Source of the DNA: Bacillota bacterium
Lineage (GTDB): Bacteria; Bacillota; Clostridia; Oscillospirales; Ethanoligenentaceae
Length of the DNA stretch: 35,495 nt
Reading direction: 5' to 3'
Assembly: GCA_023391535.1 (NCBI GenBank)
Contig: JAEWAU010000122.1
Coordinates: 1 to 35,495 of the forward strand
Shown: positions 13,488 to 20,973 of the stretch, piece by piece
Layout: each line of letters begins with the position of its first letter
Numbering within the stretch: position 1 is the stretch's first letter
Program-made: the position numbers and the translations under genes
Notes under the pieces: model-generated
Databases searched by the model: none
Told to the model about the DNA's origin: nothing
Seen by the model: only the letters and a program-made list of their open reading frames with translations

Positions 13488-15731
13488 ATGCCGCGCAAGC
13501 ACAGCGACAGCGAACCCGAACAAAAGCGCAGGGGCCAGGGCTCCGGCGCCGTTATCAAGGGCGGGGGGGAGATCCTCGAACAGCCCATCACGCAGACGCT
13601 CGAGATCAACTTCATGCCCTACGCCATGAGCGTCATCGTCTCGCGGGCCATTCCGGAGATCGACGGCTTCAAACCCTCGCACCGCAAGCTGCTCTATACG
13701 ATGTACCAGATGGGGCTGCTTGGCGGCGCGCGCACTAAATCCGCCAACGTGGTGGGCCAGACCATGAAGCTCAACCCGCACGGCGACGCCGCCATCTACG
13801 AAACGATGGTGCGTCTTTCCCGCGGGTACGACGCCCTGCTGCACCCCTATGTGGATTCCAAGGGCAACTTCGGCAAGGCCTATTCGCGCGATATGGCCTA
13901 CGCCGCCTCCCGGTACACGGAGGTGCGGCTCGACGCCATCTGCGCCGAGCTGTTCCGGGATATCGACAGCGACACCGTGGATTTTGCGGATAACTACGAC
14001 AACAAACTCAAGGAGCCGACGCTGCTGCCCGTCACGTTCCCTTCGGTGCTCGTGAACGCGAACACCGGCATCGCGGTGGGCATGGCGTCGAGCATCTGTT
14101 CGTTTAACCTCGCGGAGGTGTGCGAAACCGCCGTACGGCTCATGAAGGACCCGGAGCACGACATTCTCTCCACGCTGCGCGCGCCGGATTTCGCTGGCGG
14201 AGGCGCCATCCTCTACGATAAGGCGGCCTTTGCGGAAATCTACCGCACGGGGCGCGGCAGCTTCAAGGTGCGCGCGCGCTACCGCTACGACGCGGAGAAC
14301 AATGCCGTGGAGATCACCGAGATTCCGCCCACCACCACTGTGGAAGCCATCATCGACCGCATCGTGGAGCTCGTGAAAGGCGGCTTGCGCGAAATCTCCG
14401 ATATCCGCGACGAAACCGACCTTTCGGGCCTTAAAATCACCATTGACCTCAAACGCGGCGCGGACGCGGAAAAACTCATGGCGCGCCTTTACCGCCAGAC
14501 GCCGCTGGAGGATTCGTTCGCCTGCAACTTCAACGTGCTCATCGCGGGTTCGCCGCGCGTGATGGGCGTGCACGAGCTTCTGAACGAATGGACGGCTTTC
14601 CGCGCCGAATGCGTGCGCCGGCGGCTCTATTACGAGATGAAAAAGGCGAGCGACAAGCTGCATCTGCTGCAGGGCCTTTCCAAAATTCTGCTGGATATCG
14701 ACAAAGCCATAAAAATCGTGCGTGAAACCGAGGAGGAGGCCGAGGTGGTGCCGAACCTCATGATCGGCTTCGGCATCGACGAAACGCAGGCGGATTTCGT
14801 GGCCGAGATCAAGCTGCGGCACCTCAACCGCGAGTACATCTTAAACCGTACGAAAGAGGTTTCGGAGCTCGAACGCCGCATTGCGGAGCTGAAGGACACG
14901 CTCGGCGATAAAAAGAAGATTCTCGCCGTGATTGCGGACGAGCTGCGCGAGGTGGCCAAAAAGTACGGCAAGCCGCGCCGGAGCATGATCCTCTACGACC
15001 TGCCCGAGGAAGGCGCGCTGGTGGAGGAAACGCCCGATTATCCCGTAACGCTCTTTTTGACGCGCGAGGGTTATTTCAAAAAGATCACGCCGCAGTCGCT
15101 GCGCGGCGGCAGCGACCAGAAGCTCAAGGAGGGCGACGAGGTCACACAGACGGCGGAGGCGGGCAACGCCGCCGAGCTGCTGTTCTTTACCGACAAATGC
15201 CGCGCCTACAAGGCGCGGGCCGCCGATTTTGAGGACGGCAAGGCGAGCGTTCTGGGCGATTATATCCCCGCGCGGCTCGGCTTTGAAGAGGGCGAATCCG
15301 TGGCGTACATGGCCGTCACCACCGATTACGCGGGCTGGATGCTGTTTTTCTTCGCAAACGGTAAGGCCTCCAAGATCGAGCTTGCGGCCTATGCCACCAA
15401 AACCAACCGCAAGCGGCTGGTGGGAGCCTACGGCGACGCCTCGCCGCTGGTGCGCGCTTTCCAGATTCCCGAGGACCGCGAGTTCCTGGTCGCCTCCTCT
15501 TCGGGCAAGCTGCTGCTGGCGCACAGCGGGGCCATCGCCGCGAAGAGCACGCGCAGCGCGCAGGGCGTTGCGGTGATGACGCTGCGGCGCGGGCAGTACG
15601 TCGCCTCCGTGCGCGCCTACGAGGAGGGGATGTTCGCAAAGCCCCATCATTTCCGCGTGAAAGCGCTGCCCGCAGCCGGGCGCTCCCCGGCGGACGGGGA
15701 TCTTCCCGCCGAACAGCTCACGTTCGACTGA
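13488..15731 (+). CDS. parC: Type IIA DNA topoisomerase subunit A (ParC/GyrA family, divergent)
   Basis: A 747-residue DNA breakage-reunion subunit working with the preceding ATPase subunit. The N-terminus shows SRAIPEIDGFKPSHRKLLYTM (compare SRALPDVRDGLKPVxRRILYAM) and the catalytic tyrosine in AASRYTEVRL. An ExRxxIL-like coiled coil (about residues 440-480) and a C-terminal beta-pinwheel follow. The typical GyrA-box (QRRGGKG) is not seen; at the expected place is QSLRGGSDQKLKEGD, arguing for topoisomerase IV-like relaxing/decatenating activity rather than gyrase (inference). The N-terminal ~25 residues are basic and low complexity. Start ATG 13488 has a GGAAGTG ribosome site. Confidence 0.87.
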   Translation: MPRKHSDSEPEQKRRGQGSGAVIKGGGEILEQPITQTLEINFMPYAMSVIVSRAIPEIDGFKPSHRKLLYTMYQMGLLGGARTKSANVVGQTMKLNPHGDAAIYETMVRLSRGYDALLHPYVDSKGNFGKAYSRDMAYAASRYTEVRLDAICAELFRDIDSDTVDFADNYDNKLKEPTLLPVTFPSVLVNANTGIAVGMASSICSFNLAEVCETAVRLMKDPEHDILSTLRAPDFAGGGAILYDKAAFAEIYRTGRGSFKVRARYRYDAENNAVEITEIPPTTTVEAIIDRIVELVKGGLREISDIRDETDLSGLKITIDLKRGADAEKLMARLYRQTPLEDSFACNFNVLIAGSPRVMGVHELLNEWTAFRAECVRRRLYYEMKKASDKLHLLQGLSKILLDIDKAIKIVRETEEEAEVVPNLMIGFGIDETQADFVAEIKLRHLNREYILNRTKEVSELERRIAELKDTLGDKKKILAVIADELREVAKKYGKPRRSMILYDLPEEGALVEETPDYPVTLFLTREGYFKKITPQSLRGGSDQKLKEGDEVTQTAEAGNAAELLFFTDKCRAYKARAADFEDGKASVLGDYIPARLGFEEGESVAYMAVTTDYAGWMLFFFANGKASKIELAAYATKTNRKRLVGAYGDASPLVRAFQIPEDREFLVASSSGKLLLAHSGAIAAKSTRSAQGVAVMTLRRGQYVASVRAYEEGMFAKPHHFRVKALPAAGRSPADGDLPAEQLTFD

Positions 15732-15787
15732 CATGCGCCCAAATGCCGCGCAACAAAAATGCCGCCGGGCAAAGCCGCGGCGGCAGG

Positions 15788-15828
15788 CAGCCGAAAAATG
15801 CAAACGCAGAAGGATTCTTTTTCGGCTG
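15788..15828 (+). terminator. Hairpin after parC-like gene
   Basis: CAGCCGAAAAA pairs with TTTTTCGGCTG (11 bp). It lies about 60 bp after the stop codon and is the best terminator candidate in the 277-bp gap before secG; a GCCGCCGGGC/GCCGCGGCGGC hairpin sits just before it. Confidence 0.5.
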
Positions 15829-15938
15829 ACGGTTCTAGAATACCCGCGCGGGGATGGAATAACCGGCCGCCGCGCAAAAACGCGCGAGGGATATGTTGGA
15901 AAATGCCGGGCAAAATGCGCCGCTTTGCGCGAAATTGG

Positions 15939-15967
15939 TTGCATTCGCCGCACGATTGTGGTAAAAT
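15939..15967 (+). promoter_or_regulatory. SigA-type promoter for secG
   Basis: TTGCAT (15939-15944), 17-bp spacer, TAAAAT (15962-15967), about 40 bp before the secG start. Confidence 0.75.
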
Positions 15968-16008
15968 ACGTATGATTTGTGTGCTTCGGCGTGGAGGTGA
16001 ACCTTTCT

Positions 16009-16263
16009 GTGAGTATTTTTGAGCTGATTCTCAGCATCCTATTGATGGTGGTGGCCATAGCCGTAATCGCCATCGTCCTCGCCCAGCAAGGCAAGGACAA
16101 TTACCTGGGCGGAGCGATAGCGGGCGGCGCCGCGGAATCCTTCCTGGGGAAGGGCAAGGCCAGATCGATCGACGCTTTCCTCACCAAGCTGACGCGTGTG
16201 CTGTCCATCGTGATGGTGCTTTTGATCGTCGTAGTCGATGCCGCAGCCCTGTTCACGAAGTGA
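16009..16263 (+). CDS. secG: Preprotein translocase subunit SecG
   Basis: An 84-residue protein with two membrane helices (about residues 3-22 and 58-80) separated by the SecG cytoplasmic loop: VLAQQGKDNYLGGAIAGGAAESFLGKGKA, shown here as the LAQQGK and GGAAESFLGK landmarks. It assists SecYEG protein export. The start is GTG at 16009, nine bases after GGAGGTG; an upstream ATG at 15979 precedes the ribosome site and is rejected. A terminator follows, then RNase R, the usual secG-rnr order of Firmicutes. Confidence 0.93.
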   Translation: MSIFELILSILLMVVAIAVIAIVLAQQGKDNYLGGAIAGGAAESFLGKGKARSIDAFLTKLTRVLSIVMVLLIVVVDAAALFTK

Positions 16264-16269
16264 TGATGC

Positions 16270-16308
16270 AAACGGCGCTCCGCCTTGGCGGGGCGCCGTT
16301 TTCTTTCT
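16270..16308 (+). terminator. Terminator of secG
   Basis: AAACGGCGC and GCGCCGTTTTC form the outer stem around CCGCC/GGCGG, followed by TTTTCTTTC: a clear intrinsic terminator just after the secG stop. Confidence 0.85.
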
Positions 16309-16426
16309 GCGGGCTTTACGCGGGGTTTGGAACAAAGAACGGCTTTGCCGGAAAAAAGCGCTCCGCTTATTGAAGGTTCGCAGGAGCCGCTTTTTCTCCG
16401 AAACGAAGTGAAAAAAGGACGGGTGA

Positions 16427-18544
16427 TTGCGTAAAATGGACGAACAGGCGCTGAAAACAAGGCTGCGGCTCCTTCTGGAAACGCCGGGCTATCGGCCCGC
16501 CACGCTTCAGGAGATCGCGGTGAAGCTGCAGATTCCGGCGAAGGGGCGGCAGCGCCTCGCCGTTCTCGTGCACCGCCTGCAGCAGGCGGGCGAGGTTGCC
16601 GTGAGTGAAAACGGCCGGCTTCTCAGCGCCCGCAAAGCCGGGGAGCAGAAGGCGAAGATCCTTTCGGTTGGCGTACGCGGCGGGCAGGCGCTTTTGCTCG
16701 ACCCGGCGCAGGACCCCGGCCCGTTTTTCGTGCCCAAAGAGGACCTCAACGGCGCCATGCCCACGGATATCGTAAGCCTGCGGCTTGTGAAACAGCGCGG
16801 CCGTCCGCCGCAGGGCGTGGTGATGTCCGTTTCCGAGCGCGGGTTCCAGGAATTCCTGGGCACGTTCCACCGGGTGGGAAAAAACGGCTACGTGCTGCCC
16901 AGCAGCAAATACCGCGAGAAGATCCGGGTGGACGGGCGCGGCACGCGCCTGCTGCGCGAAAACGACATGGTCCTCGCGAAGATGCGGCAGTATCCGCACA
17001 AGGGGCAGGAGGCCGTGGCCGAGGTCGTTTCGGCCTACGGCCCTTCGGACAGCGCCCGCGCCTGCTGCAACGCCATTCTCGACCGGCACCACATCCGCCG
17101 CGCGTTCCCGGAGGAGGTGATCGCGCAGGCGAAAGCGCTGCCCAAAGCGGTGGACGCCGAAGGCAGGCTGGATCTGCGCGCGCTGCCCATCTTCACCATC
17201 GACGGCGCCGAATCGAAGGATCTCGACGACGCGGTTTCGGTGCAGGAATGCGAGGCCGGGGTGCGCCTCGGGGTGCACATCGCGGATGTTTCCCACTATG
17301 TCACGCCGGGCTCGGCGCTCGATAACGAGGCGTTCGGGCGCGGAACCTCGGTGTATTATGCCGATCAGGTCGTGCCCATGCTCCCGAAGGAGCTTTCCAA
17401 CGGCATCTGTTCGCTCAACCCCAAAGAGGACAGGCTCGCTTTTTCGGCGTTCATGGATATCGACGCCCAGGGGAAAGTGAAGGGCTTTCAGCTTGCCAAA
17501 AGCGTCATCCGCTCGCGCGTCAAGGGCGTTTACGGCGAGGTCAACCGCATCTTCGCGGGCACCGCGGGCAAAACTCTGCTGAAAAAGTACGCCGAAGTGC
17601 TGCCGGAGCTTGAAAAAATGCTTCCGCTCGCAAAGCTTTTGCATGAGGCGCGCACGCAGCGCGGGGCGTTCGACCTCGACACCGTCGAATCCGAGCTCGT
17701 CATCGACGAAAACGGCGTGGCCGTGGACGTGAAAAAGCGCGAGCGCGGCGAGGCCGAACGGCTCATCGAGGAATTTATGCTGTGCGCCAACGAGGCGGTG
17801 GCCACCTACGCGTTTGGGAAAAAGCTGCCGTTTCTGTACCGCGTGCACGAGGAGCCGGAGCAGGAAAAGCTGAGCACCCTCGCGCAGGCGCTTTCCGCCG
17901 CGGGCATCAGCGCAAAGGAGATTAAACCCGGGCTCAAACCGGCGGCCGTGGCGCACGCGCTCCAGAAGATCGCGAATTCGCCGCGCGCGCAGGCGCTTTC
18001 CGCCATCGTGCTGCGCTCCATGGCGAAGGCGCGCTACAGCCCGGAATGCAAAGGCCATTTCGGTCTGGCACTGGAATATTACTGCCACTTCACCTCGCCC
18101 ATCCGCCGCTATCCCGATCTCGCCATTCACCGCATCCTTTCGGACGCGGCCTCAGCCGCCGACGTCGAGCTGAGCGCGCGGTACGGCGCGTTCGTCGCGG
18201 ACGCGTCCGCGCAGTCCTCCGAACGCGAGGTGGCCGCCATGCAGACGGAATGGGACTGCGAGGACGCCTACAAGGCGGAATTCCTTTCCGGGCATATCGG
18301 CGAGCAGTTCGCGGGCACCGTCACCTCCGTGAAATCCTTCGGCATGTACGTGACGCTCGACAACACCATAGAGGGCCTCGTGCGCGTGGAAACCATTCCG
18401 GGCGGCTGGTACGACTACGACGAGCAGAGCATGTCGCTGCGGTGCGCGCGCACGGGCAGCGCCTACACGGTTGGCGACGCGGTGCGCGTGCTCGTGGCCC
18501 GCGCGGACGTTCCCTCGGGGCAGATCGATTTCACGCTGCTGTAA
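16427..18544 (+). CDS. rnr: Ribonuclease R
   Basis: A 705-residue 3'-5' exoribonuclease of the RNase II/R family, degrading structured RNA. Order of domains: N-terminal winged helix (to about 65), cold-shock domains (about 70-220), the RNB catalytic core with IFTIDGAESKDLDDAVSV carrying the metal-binding aspartates, HIADVSHYV, and HFTSPIRRYPDL near the core's end, then a C-terminal S1 domain (VTSVKSFGMYVTLDNTIEGL). It lacks the long basic Lys-rich tail of some homologues. Start TTG 16427 is preferred because AAAGGA lies seven bases upstream; ATG 16436 is too far from it. The usual neighbours smpB and ssrA were not found after it. Confidence 0.92.
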   Translation: MRKMDEQALKTRLRLLLETPGYRPATLQEIAVKLQIPAKGRQRLAVLVHRLQQAGEVAVSENGRLLSARKAGEQKAKILSVGVRGGQALLLDPAQDPGPFFVPKEDLNGAMPTDIVSLRLVKQRGRPPQGVVMSVSERGFQEFLGTFHRVGKNGYVLPSSKYREKIRVDGRGTRLLRENDMVLAKMRQYPHKGQEAVAEVVSAYGPSDSARACCNAILDRHHIRRAFPEEVIAQAKALPKAVDAEGRLDLRALPIFTIDGAESKDLDDAVSVQECEAGVRLGVHIADVSHYVTPGSALDNEAFGRGTSVYYADQVVPMLPKELSNGICSLNPKEDRLAFSAFMDIDAQGKVKGFQLAKSVIRSRVKGVYGEVNRIFAGTAGKTLLKKYAEVLPELEKMLPLAKLLHEARTQRGAFDLDTVESELVIDENGVAVDVKKRERGEAERLIEEFMLCANEAVATYAFGKKLPFLYRVHEEPEQEKLSTLAQALSAAGISAKEIKPGLKPAAVAHALQKIANSPRAQALSAIVLRSMAKARYSPECKGHFGLALEYYCHFTSPIRRYPDLAIHRILSDAASAADVELSARYGAFVADASAQSSEREVAAMQTEWDCEDAYKAEFLSGHIGEQFAGTVTSVKSFGMYVTLDNTIEGLVRVETIPGGWYDYDEQSMSLRCARTGSAYTVGDAVRVLVARADVPSGQIDFTLL

Positions 18545-18595
18545 TAGCGGAAGCCCGTTTTGCCCCGCACAGGGCTGAATGAATCGCACTCTTTC

Positions 18596-18649
18596 GCAGC
18601 ACAAACGCCGCGGCCCCAACAAGGGCCGCGGGGTTTGTGCTGCGCGGGG
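18596..18649. terminator. Long GC-rich hairpin between rnr and the next gene
   Basis: GCAGCACAAAC and GTTTGTGCTGC, with CCGCGGCCC/GGGCCGCGG inside, give about 20 bp of nearly perfect stem around CAACAA. There is no T-run after it on the plus strand; it separates convergent genes and probably ends or protects rnr mRNA. Confidence 0.65.
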
Positions 18650-18664
18650 CCGGACGCCGGCCGC

Positions 18665-18865
18665 TTACTGCGCGGCGGGCAGAAAGCGATTGCGGCAGCC
18701 GCCGGGGCTGCCCTTGCAGGCGCAGTCCGAAAGGCATTTGGCATCGGTTTCCGCAAAGCCGCGGCGGGTGATCTCCACGGCGACGTTGCGCCCCGCCACG
18801 GGGCAGTAGCGCTCGCTCACGGCGCGCACGCCGCGGACTCCGCCGTTTTCAGCCTGAATTTCCAG
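18665..18865 (-). CDS. Small cysteine-rich protein, probable CTG start
   Basis: About 66 residues with five cysteines: one in RYCPVAGRNVAVEITRRG and four in KCLSDCACKGSPGGCRNRFL. The layout (YCPxxGxxVxxE, then clustered Cys and a final CRNxxL) resembles small Clostridia proteins thought to bind zinc; function unknown. No ATG, GTG or TTG in this frame has a ribosome site: the only upstream candidate is a TTG about 22 codons earlier without one. A strong GGGAGG lies eight bases before CTG 18865, just where coding similarity would begin, so CTG is proposed as initiator. Alternative: a frameshift or missed upstream start. Confidence 0.6.
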   Translation of the reverse strand: MEIQAENGGVRGVRAVSERYCPVAGRNVAVEITRRGFAETDAKCLSDCACKGSPGGCRNRFLPAAQ

Positions 18866-19004
18866 TTTGGAACCCTCCCTACCGCATTTTCGAAAAAGCT
18901 GGGCAATTCCGGAGCACTTCGCCGGCAAAATTTCGGCCCTGGGGCGAGAAAAAAGTAAAATACCCGCATCCCGCGGCGCGGGAAATGCTCCCGCCTCCGG
19001 AATT

Positions 19005-19033
19005 TTGCACAGAAGCGCCGTACCGAATAGTAT
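19005..19033 (+). promoter_or_regulatory. SigA-type promoter for the yaaL-like gene
   Basis: TTGCAC (19005-19010), 17-bp spacer, TAGTAT (19028-19033). Confidence 0.55.
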
Positions 19034-19168
19034 ATTCATAAGAGAGAAAAAATAAACTGGTTATCAGGAATGGAATAAAAAGGCAAAGCGATGTCCAAAA
19101 TAACGCATATCGAAAACGGAACACGGGCAGGTTGCTTCCGGCCCGGCCGGTTGGAAGGCGGTAATGGT

Positions 19169-19447
19169 ATGGACAGCGCTATTGCGGGCGTTTTTCCCTT
19201 TGCGTTTCCGAAACAGCGGAAGGAGAACGGTGAAAAATCCATTCTGAAGGAAATTGAGGCGGTGCGGATGGAGCTGGCCTCCTGTGCCGCACGCTACGAA
19301 TTCCTGAAGGACCCGGATCTGGTGGAGGCGTGCATCTACGAGATGAAATCTCTCACGGCCAAACACCGCTATCTGCTGCGGGAAGCCAAACGGAACGGCG
19401 TCCGGGCACAGGGCAACATCAGCCTTGCGCATACGGAGCATTCGTAA
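19169..19447 (+). CDS. YaaL-like DUF2508 protein
   Basis: A 92-residue, largely helical soluble protein. The core MELASCAARYEFLKDPDLVEACIYEMKSLTAKHRYLLREAK follows the DUF2508 pattern (landmarks: FLKDPDLVEACIYE, RYLLREAK). Function is unknown. In B. subtilis yaaL lies between recR and bofA, and here a bofA-like gene also follows, supporting the call. ATG 19169 has GGAAGGCGG before it and gives a family-like length; the frame also offers ATG 19091 with AAAAAGG, adding 26 residues, so the start is uncertain. Confidence 0.75.
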   Translation: MDSAIAGVFPFAFPKQRKENGEKSILKEIEAVRMELASCAARYEFLKDPDLVEACIYEMKSLTAKHRYLLREAKRNGVRAQGNISLAHTEHS

Positions 19448-19460
19448 CGGGCATCGAAAG

Positions 19461-19495
19461 CGGGATGTCCGCGGCAGACGCCGCCCGCATCCCGC
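19461..19495 (+). terminator. Hairpin after the yaaL-like gene
   Basis: GCGGGATG pairs with CATCCCGC, with CGGC/GCCG inside, 13 bp after the stop codon. No strong T-run, so termination is only probable. Confidence 0.5.
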
Positions 19496-19579
19496 AAAAG
19501 CCCGGCATGAGCGCCCGGCGCCGGTAATTCTGTTTCCGGCAGAGAAGCCGCGTTTCGAAAAGGCGAAGCGCCTGATTCA

Positions 19580-19693
19580 AATTCCAATGGAAAAGCGACT
19601 CTGGCTCAAAATGCAGTTTCGCAAGAATCAGGACGCAATCCCATTTGGGGCAAAAGCTGCCGGTAAAAATTCAGGATGTGTTTCATTGGAATT
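19580..19693. repeat. AT-rich segment bounded by a 13-bp inverted repeat
   Basis: AATTCCAATGGAAA (19580-19593) and TTTCATTGGAATT (19681-19693) are inverted copies differing by one inserted base. The ~87 bp between them are AT-richer than the surroundings and encode nothing recognisable. It occupies most of the 300-bp gap before bofA and could be a small palindromic insertion. Confidence 0.55.
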
Positions 19694-19748
19694 CGGATAA
19701 ACCAGATTATGAAACGGGAAAAGCCGAAAAAGCAGGGAGGAAACGGAC

Positions 19749-20006
19749 ATGCGTACATATTGGATCATCGCGGGGGCCGCGCTGGCCTGCGGCCTGATCA
19801 TCGCCATTTTGCGGAAACCCGGCTTCTTCAAACGGTTCGCGGCGTCCTCGGCCGTGGGCCTTTCCACGCTTGCGGTGCTCCATCTTACCGAGGCCTACAC
19901 GGGTATCGGGCTGGCTTTCAGCGGCTGGACGATTGCGGCGGCCGGGCTGCTGGGCCTGCCGGGCGTCGTTTCAATGCTTGCCCTCCAGATCATCTGGAAG
20001 TTCTGA
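19749..20006 (+). CDS. bofA: BofA-family sigma-K processing inhibitor
   Basis: An 85-residue membrane protein with two or three hydrophobic segments, ending with the BofA signature GLAFSGWTIAAAGLLGLPGV and a short hydrophobic tail. In Bacillus, BofA holds the M50 protease SpoIVFB inactive during sporulation. In Clostridia the checkpoint is not always conserved, so the role here is inferred from family. GGGAGG lies eight bases before the ATG. It follows a yaaL-like gene as in B. subtilis. Its last 36 bp overlap the 3' end of mscL on the opposite strand. Confidence 0.82.
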   Translation: MRTYWIIAGAALACGLIIAILRKPGFFKRFAASSAVGLSTLAVLHLTEAYTGIGLAFSGWTIAAAGLLGLPGVVSMLALQIIWKF

Positions 20007-20462
20007 GGCGGATCTGCTATGCCCGGGCACGTCGAACGGCTGCTGCGCGCGCAGCAGGTCGCGAATCTCGGTGAGCAGCTCGTCGGTGGTGGGCGGAGCG
20101 GGCGGCTCGTCCGGGTCCGATTCCTCCCGCTTTTTCAGCAGGTTGAACGAACGCAGCCACGTGAGAAACTTGATGATAAGGAAGATGCAGAACGCGTCGG
20201 CCAGAAAGACGATGACGTTGTTGAGGAAATCCCCGAAGCCGAATGTGATGATCTGCCCCTTGATCAGCGGAGAGTGGATATCCAGCTTCAGGCCGCTTAA
20301 GTTGATGCACCCGATGATGATGCTCAGCAGCGGCATGAAAATCTGCTTCACAAGGCTTTGCACCACGCTGGTTATCGCGCCGCCCAGAATTACCGCGACG
20401 GCCAGATCCAGCACGTTGCCGCGGTTGGCGAATTGGAGGAATTCTTTAAAAAATTTCTTCAC
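19971..20462 (-). CDS. mscL: Large-conductance mechanosensitive channel MscL
   Basis: A 163-residue channel that opens under membrane tension to release solutes in hypo-osmotic shock. The N-terminal amphipathic helix and first helix are typical (FKEFLQFANRGNVLDLAVAV, then GGAITSVVQSLVKQIFMPLL), the second helix is NVIVFLADAFCIFLIIKFLT, and the cytoplasmic helix ends at LLTEIRDLL. About 20 residues (FDVPGHSRSASELPDDLEGKH region) extend beyond the usual end and are encoded antisense to bofA, suggesting loss of an older stop codon. Start GTG 20462 has AGAGGG six bases upstream; the open frame before it is leader. Confidence 0.92.
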   Translation of the reverse strand: MKKFFKEFLQFANRGNVLDLAVAVILGGAITSVVQSLVKQIFMPLLSIIIGCINLSGLKLDIHSPLIKGQIITFGFGDFLNNVIVFLADAFCIFLIIKFLTWLRSFNLLKKREESDPDEPPAPPTTDELLTEIRDLLRAQQPFDVPGHSRSASELPDDLEGKH

Positions 20463-20680
20463 AGTCGACCCTCTTTCTGTTTTCACTGCGGGAAAGGCGA
20501 AAAATGCCCGCCGGTTTCCGGCCTTTTTCGACAGGAACACGCTCCGCTTGAGAGCGGAACCTTCTCAGCCGGAATTGCCGCGGGCCGCATTACCAGTATA
20601 CCGTAAAAACGGCGCCGCCGCCAGAGCAAACGGCGCAGTTCCGTCGCACGCCCGCGGCCGCGCCGTTCCCCCCGGTTTGA

Positions 20681-20709
20681 TTGACAAAACCGGCGGGGAA
20701 TTTTATAAT
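20681..20709 (+). promoter_or_regulatory. Perfect-consensus SigA promoter for the glycosyltransferase
   Basis: TTGACA (20681-20686), exactly 17 bp, TATAAT (20704-20709). The transcript would have a leader of about 260 nt holding repeat copy 3. The stretch 20463-20680 before it contains the mscL leader (minus strand, with a TATACT box near 20596) and no gene. Confidence 0.88.
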
Positions 20710-20730
20710 AAAAAGCGAAATGCAACGCGT

Positions 20731-20799
20731 AAAAGCTTTCCTTTATAGATTTTGGCGCGGATTTTATCCGTATTCCATATATTGATCGGAGAATCGTAT
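20731..20799 (+). repeat. Palindromic repeat, copy 3 (divergent)
   Basis: Holds AAAAGCTTT, GGCGCGGATTTTATCCG and, at 20785-20799, ATCGGAGAATCGTAT, which is the exact reverse complement of the first 15 bases of copy 2. Order and spacing match the right half of copy 1. As with copy 1, it lies just downstream of a promoter and inside a long leader. Confidence 0.65.
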
Positions 20800-20973
20800 C
20801 ATCCGCGGGCAATAGGGAGCATTTTGTTCAGGGCGGCCGGCCCGTATTCCGCCGGGCGCCTTTTTCGCATATCCGCGGCGGGCGCCCGCCGCGGCAGAAA
20901 TCCTGGCCGGAAACGGCGCGCGATGGGAGCCGGTTCAGAAACGGAGCAGAATGGAAATCGGTAAGGAAAAGCC

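Noticed and set aside
16367..18130. 587-residue open frame on the minus strand
   Set aside because: Antisense to RNase R, His/Arg-rich shadow.
18545..18664. smpB or tmRNA after rnr
   Set aside because: Expected from common Firmicutes order but only a hairpin and a minus-strand small gene were found; no SmpB motif or tmRNA tag sequence.
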